Source: Candidatus Geothrix odensensis (GTDB lineage: Bacteria > Acidobacteriota > Holophagae > Holophagales > Holophagaceae). From it: a DNA stretch of 64,000 nucleotides. The position numbers and the translations under genes were made by a program. This document shows positions 40,310 to 49,293 of this stretch, piece by piece (the stretch's first letter is position 1; each line of letters opens with the position of its first letter). Under the pieces are notes generated by a model, which was given only the letters and a program-made list of their open reading frames with translations, did no database searches and was not told the DNA's origin. The stretch spans positions 1-64,000 of the forward strand of contig JADKCH010000035.1 of the NCBI GenBank assembly GCA_016714685.1, read 5' to 3'.

Positions 40310-41050
40310 TTACAAGGGAGGCTCGGCCAGCCGGGCTCGCACCCGACGGGCCACTTCGGGCGAGGTTCCAGGGGCGCTTGCCAAAGCTCTCAAGGCCTCC
40401 AGGGCCCGCTGTTCCCTCAGCCCGCCCAGCAGGTCTACCAGGGCCAGTTGGACCCGCGGCGAGGTCTGCTTCGGCAGGGAGGCGGCCAGCCGGTCCCGGA
40501 CCTGCGGCCGCCTCCCATAGAGGTAAAGGGCGTCCACGGCAGCGAGCCGCACGGACTCGCTGGGGTCACGGTCCAGCAAGCCCAGCAGGGACTCAGAAAC
40601 GGCCGGATCCTCAGAATCGCCCTGGGAGAGGAGCATGATTCCGGCCATGCGCAGGCTTGGGGTTCCATCCTGCATGAGGGCCACGTTCCGGTTTCCAATG
40701 GGACGCCCGTTGTCGGGCTCGCCACGCACCAGGTAACCCCCAAGAAAGCCGCCACCCACCAACATCAACACCGCAGCCGCCTGGGTGAGCGGCCTCCAGA
40801 ACCAGATGGGGCGGCTGGACCCGACTTCAGCCGCCTCCTCCAGCATCCAGAAGAAGCGCTCCCGAAGGGAAGAACTGGGTTGCTCCAGGGGCTGCCGGTC
40901 CAGCCGGGCGAGCAGGTCCAGGAACCCGGCGGTCTCCTCCTGGCAGGCAGGACAGCTCTCAAGGTGGATCTGGAGGCTCATCCGGTCCCCCTCGGCAAGG
41001 TCGCCGGCCAGGAGATTGGGAAGGTGCTTTTCCAGGTCGGCGCAGTTCAT
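40310..41050 (-). CDS. Zinc-finger anti-sigma factor with HEAT-like periplasmic domain
   Basis: 246 aa. The N-terminal cytoplasmic part has the anti-sigma zinc motif HLESCPACQEE (HxxxCxxC) preceded by MNCADLEKHLPNLLAGDLAE. A transmembrane helix (AAAVLMLVGGGFLGGYLV) follows near residue 95. The C-terminal part looks like HEAT repeats: SVRLAAVDALYLYGRRPQVR, VQLALVDLLGGLREQRALEA, LRALASAPGTSPEVARRVRA. ATG at 41050 overlaps the sigma gene's stop (ATGA). It should hold the ECF sigma at the membrane; HEAT repeats would be a sensing or interaction surface (inferred). Confidence 0.88.
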   Translation of the reverse strand: MNCADLEKHLPNLLAGDLAEGDRMSLQIHLESCPACQEETAGFLDLLARLDRQPLEQPSSSLRERFFWMLEEAAEVGSSRPIWFWRPLTQAAAVLMLVGGGFLGGYLVRGEPDNGRPIGNRNVALMQDGTPSLRMAGIMLLSQGDSEDPAVSESLLGLLDRDPSESVRLAAVDALYLYGRRPQVRDRLAASLPKQTSPRVQLALVDLLGGLREQRALEALRALASAPGTSPEVARRVRARLAEPPL

Positions 41051-41592
41051 GGCATCCCTCCCTGCAGTTCCGCAAAAACAGTCTTCAACTCCTTCAGAGC
41101 CCGATGGACCTGCACCTTCAAGGCGCCGACGCTGCACGCCATGAGGCGGGCCAGATCCTGGTAGGCCAGCTCGGAATTCCGGGACAGCAGCAGCAGCTCG
41201 CGCTTGGCGGGATCAAGGCGGTTCATGGCCCGCCACAGATGAAGCGCCTCCTGGTCCCTCATCACATGGACGTCCGCTCCGTCCTGCCCATCGGGGATGC
41301 CCTCCGGCAGCTCATCCAGCAGCTGATGGGGCCTCTGGGTCTGCAGGTGGTCATGATGGACGTTCCGGGCGATGCGCCACATCCAGGGCGCAAAAGGTGC
41401 TCCCGGACGGTAGCTGGCCCGGTAACGGAGAAGGCGGAGGAAAACCTCCTGCACCAGATCCTCGCTGGCCCCCCGGCGACCCGTGAGCCGCAGGAAGAAG
41501 TTGAAGAGATGCAGATGGTGGCGCTCGAAAATCACGGCCAGCCGCTCGACGCGGCCCGCCCGGACCTGGGCCATGACCTCGGCATCCTCCAC
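41047..41592 (-). CDS. ECF-type RNA polymerase sigma factor
   Basis: A group 4 sigma factor. Region 2: AVIFERHHLHLFNFFLRLTG, EDLVQEVFLRLLRYRASYRP, PFAPWMWRIARNVHHDHLQT. Region 4: AMNRLDPAKRELLLLSRNSE, LAYQDLARLMACSVGALKVQ, VHRALKELK. I chose the GTG at 41592 because AGGGAGAGGGGG precedes it and the protein then starts at the conserved region; the frame is open to 41688, which would overlap the PqqD-like gene. The anti-sigma gene is coupled by ATGA. The target promoter was not located. Confidence 0.9.
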   Translation of the reverse strand: MEDAEVMAQVRAGRVERLAVIFERHHLHLFNFFLRLTGRRGASEDLVQEVFLRLLRYRASYRPGAPFAPWMWRIARNVHHDHLQTQRPHQLLDELPEGIPDGQDGADVHVMRDQEALHLWRAMNRLDPAKRELLLLSRNSELAYQDLARLMACSVGALKVQVHRALKELKTVFAELQGGMP

Positions 41593-41659
41593 GGCAGACT
41601 CCCCCTCTCCCTTTCTACTGAGACTTGGCTGAAAGGTTACAAGGCCCAGAGGGCGCCGA

Positions 41660-42019
41660 TCAGCCGCGCTTGGATGGATTGCGTCCATCCAGCAGTGTCA
41701 AGAACCGACCTCGGAACAGCTCCTGGATGAACAAGGCCGTCCTAAGGGTGGTGTCCGGCTCTCCTGGAAAGGTGAATGCCACCACATCGGCGACCTGGGC
41801 GACGCTGCGGTTCCCGTCGCAGGCCTGCCACACCGCCGTGCCCCGGGCATCCAGCTTCACCCTGTAGTTGGGTTTCTTCATCATGCGAAGCAGCCAGACC
41901 CAGCGCCTGGACAGGATCTTCGGGCGGATCAGGACCACGATGCCGCCCTCTCCGGGCTCACTGCTGAGTACCTGGAGGGGGATGGCGGCGAGGAATGCGT
42001 CATCAGGGAAAGTGTTCAT
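41660..42019 (-). CDS. PqqD family protein
   Basis: 119 aa. The C-terminal half has the PqqD-type peptide-chaperone signature: VKLDARGTAVWQACDGNRSV, then AQVADVVAF. PqqD-like proteins bind leader peptides of modified peptides and hand them to radical SAM or other enzymes, but many stand-alone members have no known partner. No radical SAM gene or precursor peptide is seen nearby. It lies just upstream of the sigma gene on the same strand, so it may belong to that operon. Confidence 0.75.
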   Translation of the reverse strand: MNTFPDDAFLAAIPLQVLSSEPGEGGIVVLIRPKILSRRWVWLLRMMKKPNYRVKLDARGTAVWQACDGNRSVAQVADVVAFTFPGEPDTTLRTALFIQELFRGRFLTLLDGRNPSKRG

Positions 42020-42121
42020 GGATTGAGGTTCCAAGGGGTGGAGAAAGCCAAGGCCCGGCGTTGCCGGGCCTTGGCGCGAGAGTCCAGGGGCGTGCGCGCA
42101 GCGCGGAACCCCCGGCGGACA

Positions 42122-44233
42122 TTAGAAGTTCGCGCTGGGTGGCGCAGGCTCGTCGGCTTCACCGGCGTTGTCCAGGGGCACCTTCACCAGATAGACGGCG
42201 ATGCCAGCCAGGATGGCCAGGCTGATGAAGAACATGCCGGGGTTGGGGAAGATCTTGTACTTCACCTCGAAGAAGGCGAAGGAGGCGAAGACCAGGCCCA
42301 CCAGGGCTTCACCGGCGATGAGGCCGGCGGCCAGCAGCACGCCATTGTTTTCCACGCGCACCTTCTGGGCCTCGTTCAGGTTCCGCTTGGCGCCGAACAT
42401 CTCCACGGCGCCCTTGATGAGGCCGCCCAGGAAGATGGCGAAGGTGGTCTCCAGCGGCAGATACATGCCGACGGAGACGAGCATGGGACTCTTCACCTGC
42501 ATGAGGATGAAGGCGAAGCCCATCATCATGCCCACGATGATGAGCGGCCAGGCCATCTTGCCCTCCACGATGCCGCGGCTCAGCAGGGCCATGAGGCCCG
42601 CCTGGGGGGCGGCCAGCTGCTTGGAGCCGAAGCCGGCGTCCAGGGAGAGGACGGCCTTCTTCTGGTCGGCGGGCAGCTGCTTCACCTGATCCAGAGTGTA
42701 GGTCTGGCCATCAGGGGCCGTGACGACCTGCACCTGCTGGGCGGTCAGCTCGGCGATGCGCTTGGTGCCCCTGGGCGGTGATGTCGCCTTCGTGGAGCAC
42801 CACCAGGGGGATGAACAGCACGACGGAAGCCAGGGCTACGCCCAGCAGGTCGCCCATCTCCATGCGCCAGGGGTGCCGCCGAGGATGTGGCCGGCCTTGA
42901 GGTCCTGCAGCATCTCGCCGGCGACGGCGGCGCTCACGCAGACGATGGCGGCCACGCCGAGCACGGCGGCGACGCCCTCCTTGCCCTTCACGCCCAGCAG
43001 CACCATCACCAGGGCGGTGAGCACCAGGGCGGTCAGCGTCAGGCCGGAGATGGGGTTGTTGCTGGAGCCCATGATGCCGACCAGGTAGCCGCTGATGGCC
43101 GCGAAGAAGAAGCCCAGGATGACCATCACCAGGGCCGCCACGAAGGAGACCATCATGCCCACGTTGAAGATCTGCCAGGTGATGAGGAAGGTCACGATGG
43201 CGGCGAAGGCCAGGCCGCCCAGCACGTAGGTGAAGGGCAGGTCCTTGTTGACCCGGTCCACCACATGGTCGCCGGCGGCGGCCTTCTTCACGTCGGAGAC
43301 GGAGCGGGTGAGGCCCGTGGCCAGGCTCTTGCGCATCTTGAAGAGGGTGAAGCCGGCGCCCACGAGCATGCCGCCGATGGCGATGGGACGGACGATGAAC
43401 TTCCAGACGCTGTAGGACAGGGCGATCCAGTCACCCTGGGGGGCGTCGGCGGGCAGGACGCCGGGGGCCAGGAAGTAGCTGATGATGGGCACCAGCAGGC
43501 CCCAGGCGATGATGCCGCCGGAGAAGTTCAGGCGCCGAGCTTGGGCCCGATGATGTAGCCCCACGCCCATGTAGGCGGGGCTGATGCCGGGGAGCTGAGC
43601 AGCATGCCGCCCGCGACCTTGGCCTTCCAGGCACCGGCCAGGTTGATGGCCGAGGTCTTGAAGTGGACGAACTTCTCCCAGGCGCTGGCGAACAGGGAAA
43701 GCTGCACCAGGGTCTGCATGCCGGCACCGATGCCCATGGCGCCGAAGAGGAACTTGGTGCCGCTGCTTTCGCGGGCGCCGGCCTTGTGGATCTCGGCGGC
43801 GGCCACGCTCTCGGGTAGGGCAGTTCGGCATCTTCGACCATGACGCGGCGGAGCAGGGCCACGAACATGATGCCGAGCACGCCGCCCGTGAACATGATCA
43901 GGAGCTGGTGACATAGTTGCCGGCAGTGAAGAACTTGGGCCAGATGCCGCTGATGACGAAGGCGGGGATCGTGAAGATGGCGCCGGCGGCCACGGACTCG
44001 CCGATGCTGCCCACGGTGCGGGCCATGTTCTCTTCGAGGATGGTGCCCTTCATCAGCTTGATGAGGGCCATGCCGATGACGGCCGCGGGGTAGGTGGCGG
44101 CGATGGTCATGCCGGCCTTCAGCCCCAGGTAGGCATTCGCAGAGCCGAGCACCACGGCCATGACGAGGCCGATGAGCACCGCCCTCAGCGAGAACTCCCG
44201 CATGTTCTGGTCGGAGGGGACAAAGGGTTGCAT
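42122..44233 (-). CDS. OPT family oligopeptide transporter (multiple frameshifts)
   Basis: OPT proteins import peptides or metal complexes by proton symport. Start at 44233 (MQPFVPSDQNMREFSLRAVL). The first helices carry NAYLGLKAGMTIAATYPAAV, the OPT hallmark. The chain continues through five frame changes: LIMFTGGVLGIMFVALLRRV, GTKFLFGAMGIGAGMQTLVQ, NFSGGIIAWGLLVPIISYFL, GSSNNPISGLTLTALVLTAL and GKMAWPLIIVGMMMGFAFIL, ending NAGEADEPAPPSANF. About 700 aa and many helices, as expected. Substrate unknown. Confidence 0.9.
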
Positions 44234-44387
44234 CGGTGCTCCTGAAAAGGCACGTTGGGAGAAGAACAACGAATGTAGCGGATAGTCCAATACCGAATCC
44301 CGCCTGGATTTGTCGCACCGCCCCCCTGCCCCACCCCTGGCGGGATTCCACCGGCGGGTGATGGCACCTGAACTCTGGAGGAACCCC
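44234..44387. promoter_or_regulatory. Divergent promoter region, OPT transporter / patatin-like gene
   Basis: 154 bp between two divergent starts, so both promoters must lie here or close by. The patatin-like gene has GGAG eight bases before its ATG. I could not assign -35/-10 elements. Confidence 0.4.
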
Positions 44388-45327
44388 ATGCGTTTGGTAA
44401 AGGCTCTGGCCCTGACGGGATTGGCCCTGTTATTTGCCTGTCAGACCACGCCACCAGCTGTCATTCCACAGCCCCCATCCTCCAGGTGCCCCAGGTCCAG
44501 CGGGCCGCCGCCGAAGCCGAAGATCGCCCTCGTGCTTAGGGAGGCGCGGCGCGGGGTTTCGCCCATGTCGGCGTCATCCGTGCGCTGGAACAGGAGAAGA
44601 TCCCCATCGACATGGTGATCGGCACCAGTGTCGGCAGCCTCATTGGCGCGATCTACGCCTCCGACGTCAACAGCTTCGACCTCGAGTGGACCGCCTTCCA
44701 GCTGGAGAAGGAGGACATCTTCGATTTCGGGGCTGAACGCCGTGACGGGCATGGGTTCGCGAAGGGCGACAAGCTCGAGGCCTGGGTGAAGGGGCACATC
44801 AAGACCGCGAACATCGAGCAGATGAAGATCCCCCTTCGCCGCCGTGGCCGCCGATCTCAACTGGGGCTACAAGGTCGTGCTGGACAAGGGCTCCGTGGCG
44901 CGCCATCCGGGCGAGCGCGGCGATCCCGGGCGTGTTCCAGCCGGTCCAGCACCAGGGCAAGATCCTGGTGGACGGCGGCGTGGTGGACAACATCCCCATC
45001 TCCGTGGCCAAGGCCAAGGGGGCGGACCTCGTGATCGCCGTGGACATCAGCAGCAACCTCGGCAACCCGAACATCACCAACCTGCTGGGCGTCAGCCTCC
45101 AGGCCACCAACATCATGTTCGCCCTCAACGTCGAGCAGTCCAAGAAGGCGGCCGATGTCCTCATCGCCCCCGCCGGCATCGGCGACGTGGGGATGCTCGA
45201 CTTCACCCAGAAGAAGCGCTGCATGCAGGCGGGCATCGACGCCACCAAGGAATCCATGCCCAGGATCCGCCAGGCCATCGACACCTGGGTCGCGGCCCGC
45301 ACCCGCCCCGCGTCCACCACCCCCTGA
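44388..45327 (+). CDS. Patatin-like phospholipase, predicted lipoprotein (frameshifted)
   Basis: Patatin-like enzymes are Ser-Asp dyad lipid acyl hydrolases. The N-terminus MRLVKALALTGLALLFACQT is a lipoprotein signal with lipobox LFAC. After an indel near 44545 the oxyanion and nucleophile region reads RGFAHVGVIRALEQEKIPID and MVIGTSVGSLIGAIYASDV (GxSxG). After another near 44830 it has AADLNWGYKVVLDKGSVARA and the catalytic Asp in ILVDGGVVDNIP. Ends TRPASTTP. About 310 aa. Likely anchored to a membrane facing the periplasm; the lipid substrate is unknown. Confidence 0.85.
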
Positions 45328-45345
45328 CCTCCGCACGGCTGCCCC

Positions 45346-46106
45346 ATGCCCCTTCTCACCAGCAAGGCCAATCCACGCTTCCGGGCGCTGCAGGCCCACC
45401 TGAAGGCAGGTGGTCTGCGGCGCGAGGCCACCCTGCTCCTGGGGGAGAAGCTCATCGAGGCCTGGGCCGAGGCCCGACAGACCACCGCCGGGAAGCGGCC
45501 TCCGACCAGCGCTTTGGCTGAGACTTGAGCAGACCGCCCTCATCCCCTGGAGATGGCGCTGGGGGTGAGACCCAGGTGCTGGGCGAGGCCCTCATGCGCG
45601 ACCTGGCGGACGCGGGCAGTCCGCCAGACCACGCCCTGCTGATGGAACTCGGCCCCGAGCCCGCCGGGCCGCTGGCCGCTCGGGTCATCGGCGCCTGGGG
45701 CATCCAGGATCCCGGCAACCTGGGGGCCATCCTGCGCAGTGCCGCCGCCTTCGGCTTCCAGGAGGCCCTGCTGGGTCCCGGCTGCGCCGACCCCTTCCAC
45801 CCCAAGGCCCTGCGGGGCAGCATGGGCGCCGTCTTTCTCCTGCCCCTGCGCCGAGTCGAGACGCTGGCCCCGGATGCCGGCCACTGGTTTGCCCTGGATG
45901 GCGGCCCAGGTTCCATCCCCATGGCCGAAGCCGACCTGTCCGAACCCCTGCGCCTCCTGGTGGGCAACGAGGGACATGGCTGGCAGGGTGTGGACTTGCC
46001 CGGAGGCGTCCAGCGCCTGGCCATCCCCATCCAGGGCGTAGAGAGCCTGAACGCGGCCGTGGCCGCGGGTATCGCCTGTTTTGAGACGGCGCGGAGGAAT
46101 GCATGA
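45346..46106 (+). CDS. SpoU/TrmH family RNA 2'-O-methyltransferase (one frameshift)
   Basis: The N-terminus MPLLTSKANPRFRALQAHLK is the substrate-binding lead of the family. The frame stops at 45528 and resumes one base over, giving QVLGEALMRDLADAG, then the SPOUT knot: WGIQDPGNLGAILRSAAAFG, EALLGPGCADPFHPKALRGS, LRLLVGNEGHGWQGVDL and IPIQGVESLNAAVAAGIACF. These are motifs 1-3 of SpoU methyltransferases. It modifies ribose of rRNA or tRNA using SAM; the exact site is unknown. The TGA at 46104-46106 overlaps a heptamer repeat array. Confidence 0.9.
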
Positions 46107-46139
46107 GTCTGGAGTCTGGAGTCGGGAGTCCGGAGTCTG
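46105..46139 (+). repeat. Heptamer tandem repeat array, five units
   Basis: Five exact 7-bp units: GAGTCTG, GAGTCTG, GAGTCGG, GAGTCCG, GAGTCTG. The array starts inside the stop codon of the SpoU gene. Same unit as the two arrays at 15839-15859 and 15962-15996, 30 kb away. A GC-rich, hairpin-prone stretch follows (46175-46205) in a 165-bp intergenic region before lnt. Confidence 0.88.
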
Positions 46140-46271
46140 GCCTCGCTGCAACCATCGACCGCCTCAACCCAGAACGGCCCAAAGGATGGGGCCCGGGCCG
46201 CCGCAAGAATCATCCGACTCCAGCTCCATCAGCACGCAGCGTGCCGATGCCTACGGCCAGGCTGAATCCAG

Positions 46272-47780
46272 ATGAGAACCGGCTGGCTCCTCAGTTCCTT
46301 CAGTTCCCTGGTCCTCGCCGTGGTCTTCGTCCTGGCCTTCCGCTTCCCGGGCGCCCTGGGGGGCTGGCTGGAGCCCGCCATGGCCCTGCTCTTCCCGCTG
46401 CTGCTGCTGGACGGGCTGTTCAAGGGGCGCCACGCCGCCTGGACCTGGCTGACACTGGTGGCCGGGCTGGTGCTGCTCTACCTCTGGGTGCCCCAGACCC
46501 TGGCCAGCAAGGGCGGCCTCCCCTTCGGCGCAGCCCTGCTGGGAATGGTGCTGCTGAGCCTCTGGGAGGCCACGGGACTCTGGGTGGTGGCCATGGGCTC
46601 GCGCTGGATGTTCCGCCGGGTCGGCGCCGCCGGGGCGGCCTGCGCCGCCGCCCTGCTCCTCCTCGCCTGGGAGACCTGGGGCTTCCATGTCTATCCCTGG
46701 ACCTGGGGCGCGGCCTTCGGTTCCTTGCCCTGGACTGCCCGCTCGGCGGCCTTCCTGGGCGCCTCGGGCCTGTCGGCCCTGGCCTGGGCCGCCGGGGCCT
46801 GGACCGCGGCGACCCTCGCCGGAGGCGGTTCCCCCCGCCGGGCCCTGGCGGGTCCGGCTCTGGCCCTCGGTTTCTTGGCGCTGGCGGGCGGCCTCTGGCA
46901 CCTGCTGCCCCGGGAGGCGGCCCGCACCCTCGATGTCGTGATGATCCAGCCCAACTACCCGGCGGGCCTGCGCTGGGCAGGCATGGAAGCCGACATGTGG
47001 CGACGCAGCGACGCGCTGCTGAAGGCCCAGGGCTGGCCGCGCCCCGGCCGCGCCACCCTGCTGCTCTGGCCCGAGAGCTCGGTCCTGGGCCGCGACGACC
47101 GCCAGCCCGGGCCACGCCTCCCGGGCGAAGCTGCCTCTCGCGGCGTGGCCTGGCTCTTCGGCACCGAAGGCGGGCCCTACAACCTGGTCCGGGGCGAGGC
47201 GGCGGGGCGCCCGAGCTTCCTCTTCGCGAAGACCGAGCCCATGGCCTTCGGAGAGCGCATGCCCGGCCCCGCTCCGGTCCGGGCTTGGCTGGACCGGCAG
47301 CTGGGCTTCATGTCCCAGGAGCCGGGCGAGCTCAAGGAGGGCTGCGCCTTCGAGGTGCCCACGACGAGCGGCCAGGTGCGGGTCCACCCCCTGATCTGCA
47401 GCGAGGCGCTGCTGCCCGAGCGCACCCGGCGGGGCCTCGCCCTCGGCCGGGCCGACCTGCTGAGCAACCACACCAACGACGGCTGGTTTGATCGCAGCAT
47501 CGCCACCGACCTGCACGCGGCCCAGATCCGTCTGCGGGCCACGGAGCTGGGGGTGCCCCTGCTCCGCGCCACGCTGTCAGGCAAGTCCGGCGTCTTCCAC
47601 GAAGACGGCCGGTTCGAGCTGTGGGGCGAGCCGCTCACGGAAGGGGCCTATGCCCTCGAACTGCGGTGGCGGCCTGTCCGCACGCCCTTGCGCTGGGCGG
47701 GGTTCCTCCCCCTCCTGGCGGCTGGGCTGCTGGCGGGATGCCTCCTGCTAGGATGGAAGGCTCCTTTCCGGAAACCCTGA
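46272..47780 (+). CDS. lnt: Apolipoprotein N-acyltransferase
   Basis: Lnt adds the third acyl chain to bacterial lipoproteins in the inner membrane. 502 aa, intact. Several N-terminal membrane helices (LVLAVVFVLAFRF, LVAGLVLLYLWV), then a nitrilase domain with the E-K-C triad: Glu in LLLWPESSVLG, Lys in FLFAKTEPMAFGERMPG, Cys in VHPLICSEALLPERTRRG. NHTNDGWFDRS is also typical. A final helix follows (FLPLLAAGLLAGCLLLG). The stop TGA shares a base with the next ATG. Presence of Lnt and LolCD-like genes supports a two-membrane cell. Confidence 0.95.
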   Translation: MRTGWLLSSFSSLVLAVVFVLAFRFPGALGGWLEPAMALLFPLLLLDGLFKGRHAAWTWLTLVAGLVLLYLWVPQTLASKGGLPFGAALLGMVLLSLWEATGLWVVAMGSRWMFRRVGAAGAACAAALLLLAWETWGFHVYPWTWGAAFGSLPWTARSAAFLGASGLSALAWAAGAWTAATLAGGGSPRRALAGPALALGFLALAGGLWHLLPREAARTLDVVMIQPNYPAGLRWAGMEADMWRRSDALLKAQGWPRPGRATLLLWPESSVLGRDDRQPGPRLPGEAASRGVAWLFGTEGGPYNLVRGEAAGRPSFLFAKTEPMAFGERMPGPAPVRAWLDRQLGFMSQEPGELKEGCAFEVPTTSGQVRVHPLICSEALLPERTRRGLALGRADLLSNHTNDGWFDRSIATDLHAAQIRLRATELGVPLLRATLSGKSGVFHEDGRFELWGEPLTEGAYALELRWRPVRTPLRWAGFLPLLAAGLLAGCLLLGWKAPFRKP

Positions 47781-48280
47781 TGAACCGTGATTTTCTCGTA
47801 CCCGAGCCATTGGCGACGCCCCAGGGCACCGTGGCCTTCTTCGACGAAACCTGGACCGTGGACCCCCGGGAGCTCCAGATCTTCTTCCAGGCCGAAGAGG
47901 TCTACTGGACGGCCTACCGCACCGTCGAGCAGTGGCGGCGGCTGCTGGCCTGCTCCCGCATGCTGACTGCCCGCCTGGTACCGGAAGGCCACATGGGGGG
48001 CCGGCTGGTGGGGGCCACCCGCCTCTGGTCGGACCATGCCTACGAGGCCAAGCTCTACGACGTGGTGGTGGCCCAGGACCTCATGAACTACGGCGTCGCC
48101 TCGGAGCTGGTGAAGTGGGCCCTGCGGCACCCCTGGGTGGGCGAGGTCCACCGCTTCGTCCTCGAGACCCGGGACGCCACCGAGTTCTACCCCCGCTTCG
48201 GCTTCCAGCCGGGCCATGAAGTGGAGAGCTTCCACATGCGCGTGAAGACCGCCGACCTCCACGCCCGGGGGCTCCGATGA
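47780..48280 (+). CDS. GNAT family N-acetyltransferase
   Basis: 166 aa. GNAT fold pieces: WTAYRTVEQWRRLLACSRML, then GRLVGATRLWSDHAYEAKLY, DVVVAQDLMNYGVASELVKW (the acetyl-CoA loop is less Gly-rich than RxxGxG/A here) and VLETRDATEFYPRFGFQP near the end, a typical GNAT close. Acceptor substrate unknown. Coupled to lnt by TGATG and to maf by ATGA, so the three form a tight unit. Confidence 0.82.
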   Translation: MNRDFLVPEPLATPQGTVAFFDETWTVDPRELQIFFQAEEVYWTAYRTVEQWRRLLACSRMLTARLVPEGHMGGRLVGATRLWSDHAYEAKLYDVVVAQDLMNYGVASELVKWALRHPWVGEVHRFVLETRDATEFYPRFGFQPGHEVESFHMRVKTADLHARGLR

Positions 48281-48903
48281 CCGACACCATGCCCGGCCTC
48301 GCCGAGATCGCCCTCCAGCCCCTCATCCTGGCCAGCGGCAGCCCCCGGCGGCGCCACTGGCTGGAGGCCATGCGCATCCCCTTCGAGCTGCAGGCGCCCC
48401 AGGTGGATGAGACCCCCCTGCTCGACGAGGATCCCTCCGACCTGGTGCTGCGGCTGGCCGAGCTCAAGGCCGAAGTCATCGCCGCCCGCAACCCCGGCCG
48501 CTGGGTCATGGCCGCCGACACCACCGTGGCCGTGGACCACCACACCCTGAACAAGCCCGTGGACGTGGAGGACGCCGTGCGGATGCTCAGCCTCATCCAG
48601 GGCCGGGCCCACCAGGTGCATACGGGCTTCTGCCTGCAGCGCAACGACGCCATCCACAGCTTCGTGGACACGGCGCAGGTCTTCTTCCGCCCCCTCACCG
48701 AGGCCCAGATCCGCTGGTACGTCGGAACCCGGGAGCCCATGGACAAGGCCGGGTCCTACGCCATCCAGGGCATCGGGGCCCTCTTCATCGAGGCGGTCCA
48801 GGGGAGCTTCTCCACCGTCATGGGGCTCCCCGTGGAACGGATGGGGGCCCTGTTCGGGCACCTGGGCCTGCTGAAGCCCTGGATGGGGTTTCCGAAAGCC
48901 TGA
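48277..48903 (+). CDS. maf: Maf-family nucleoside triphosphate pyrophosphatase
   Basis: Maf proteins hydrolyse non-canonical or pyrimidine nucleotides to monophosphates. 208 aa, intact. LILASGSPRRRHWLEAMRIP is the family's substrate loop; ELKAEVIAARNP, VMAADTTVAVDHHTLNKPVD with the catalytic Asp, GRAHQVHTGFCLQ, and GSYAIQGIGALFIEAVQGSF follow. It overlaps the GNAT start-stop by 4 bp. Last gene before the respiratory operon. Confidence 0.93.
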   Translation: MTDTMPGLAEIALQPLILASGSPRRRHWLEAMRIPFELQAPQVDETPLLDEDPSDLVLRLAELKAEVIAARNPGRWVMAADTTVAVDHHTLNKPVDVEDAVRMLSLIQGRAHQVHTGFCLQRNDAIHSFVDTAQVFFRPLTEAQIRWYVGTREPMDKAGSYAIQGIGALFIEAVQGSFSTVMGLPVERMGALFGHLGLLKPWMGFPKA

Positions 48904-49293
48904 CGGATTTACTAGGTAATTCAGCGCCGGGTCATGGAGGAAATCGTCCTTTCGGACGATGCGGATATAGACCACCGCAAAATCCTCTTAAATGTCTGGA
49001 AACGCCTCAGAAAAAATAGGTAACCATTCGCATTGCCCTGCCCTATCATCGTGATCTGCGACACAACTTGCCGAGTTGTCGCCTTGGGGTGAGAGCCCCA
49101 GGTTTGGATGATGTCTTAAAAATTTATTAGACAGGCCCGCGCCCTTTCGTCCAACCAGATCAGCCTGAAGCCGGGGAACGTCCCGCCTCATGCTCCGCTG
49201 GCCCACCGGTCCCTGACCCGTCCCACCGATCCACCGTTCCCTGATGGCCTCCCGGGCCTGCTCCGCGAGCCAGCGCTTTCCAAGGGGTTGTGC
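48904..49293 (+). promoter_or_regulatory. Long leader/promoter region of the respiratory operon
   Basis: 390 bp without a gene, upstream of actA. The region from 48904 to about 49130 is less GC-rich than the genes and likely holds the operon promoter. At 49058-49083 GCG..CAACT, loop TGCCG, AGTTG..CGC forms one stem with a small bulge; right after it, CCTTGGGG, loop TGAGA, GCCCCAGG forms a second (one mismatch). A further AT-rich stretch follows at 49113-49132. The tandem hairpins are suggestive of a structured 5' leader, but match no riboswitch I know. Confidence 0.45.
48943..48960 (+). terminator. Hairpin downstream of maf
   Basis: ATCGTCC, loop TTTC, GGACGAT: a perfect 7-bp stem 40 bases after the maf stop. 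There is no strong T run after it, so it is a probable but weak intrinsic terminator or RNA 3' end. Confidence 0.5.

Noticed and set aside
46105..46139. CRISPR-like array
   Set aside because: Units are 7 bp in direct tandem with no spacers, so this is a microsatellite-like repeat.
49058..49103. Known riboswitch class
   Set aside because: The two stems do not match the conserved cores of any class I can recall; kept only as a candidate structured leader.
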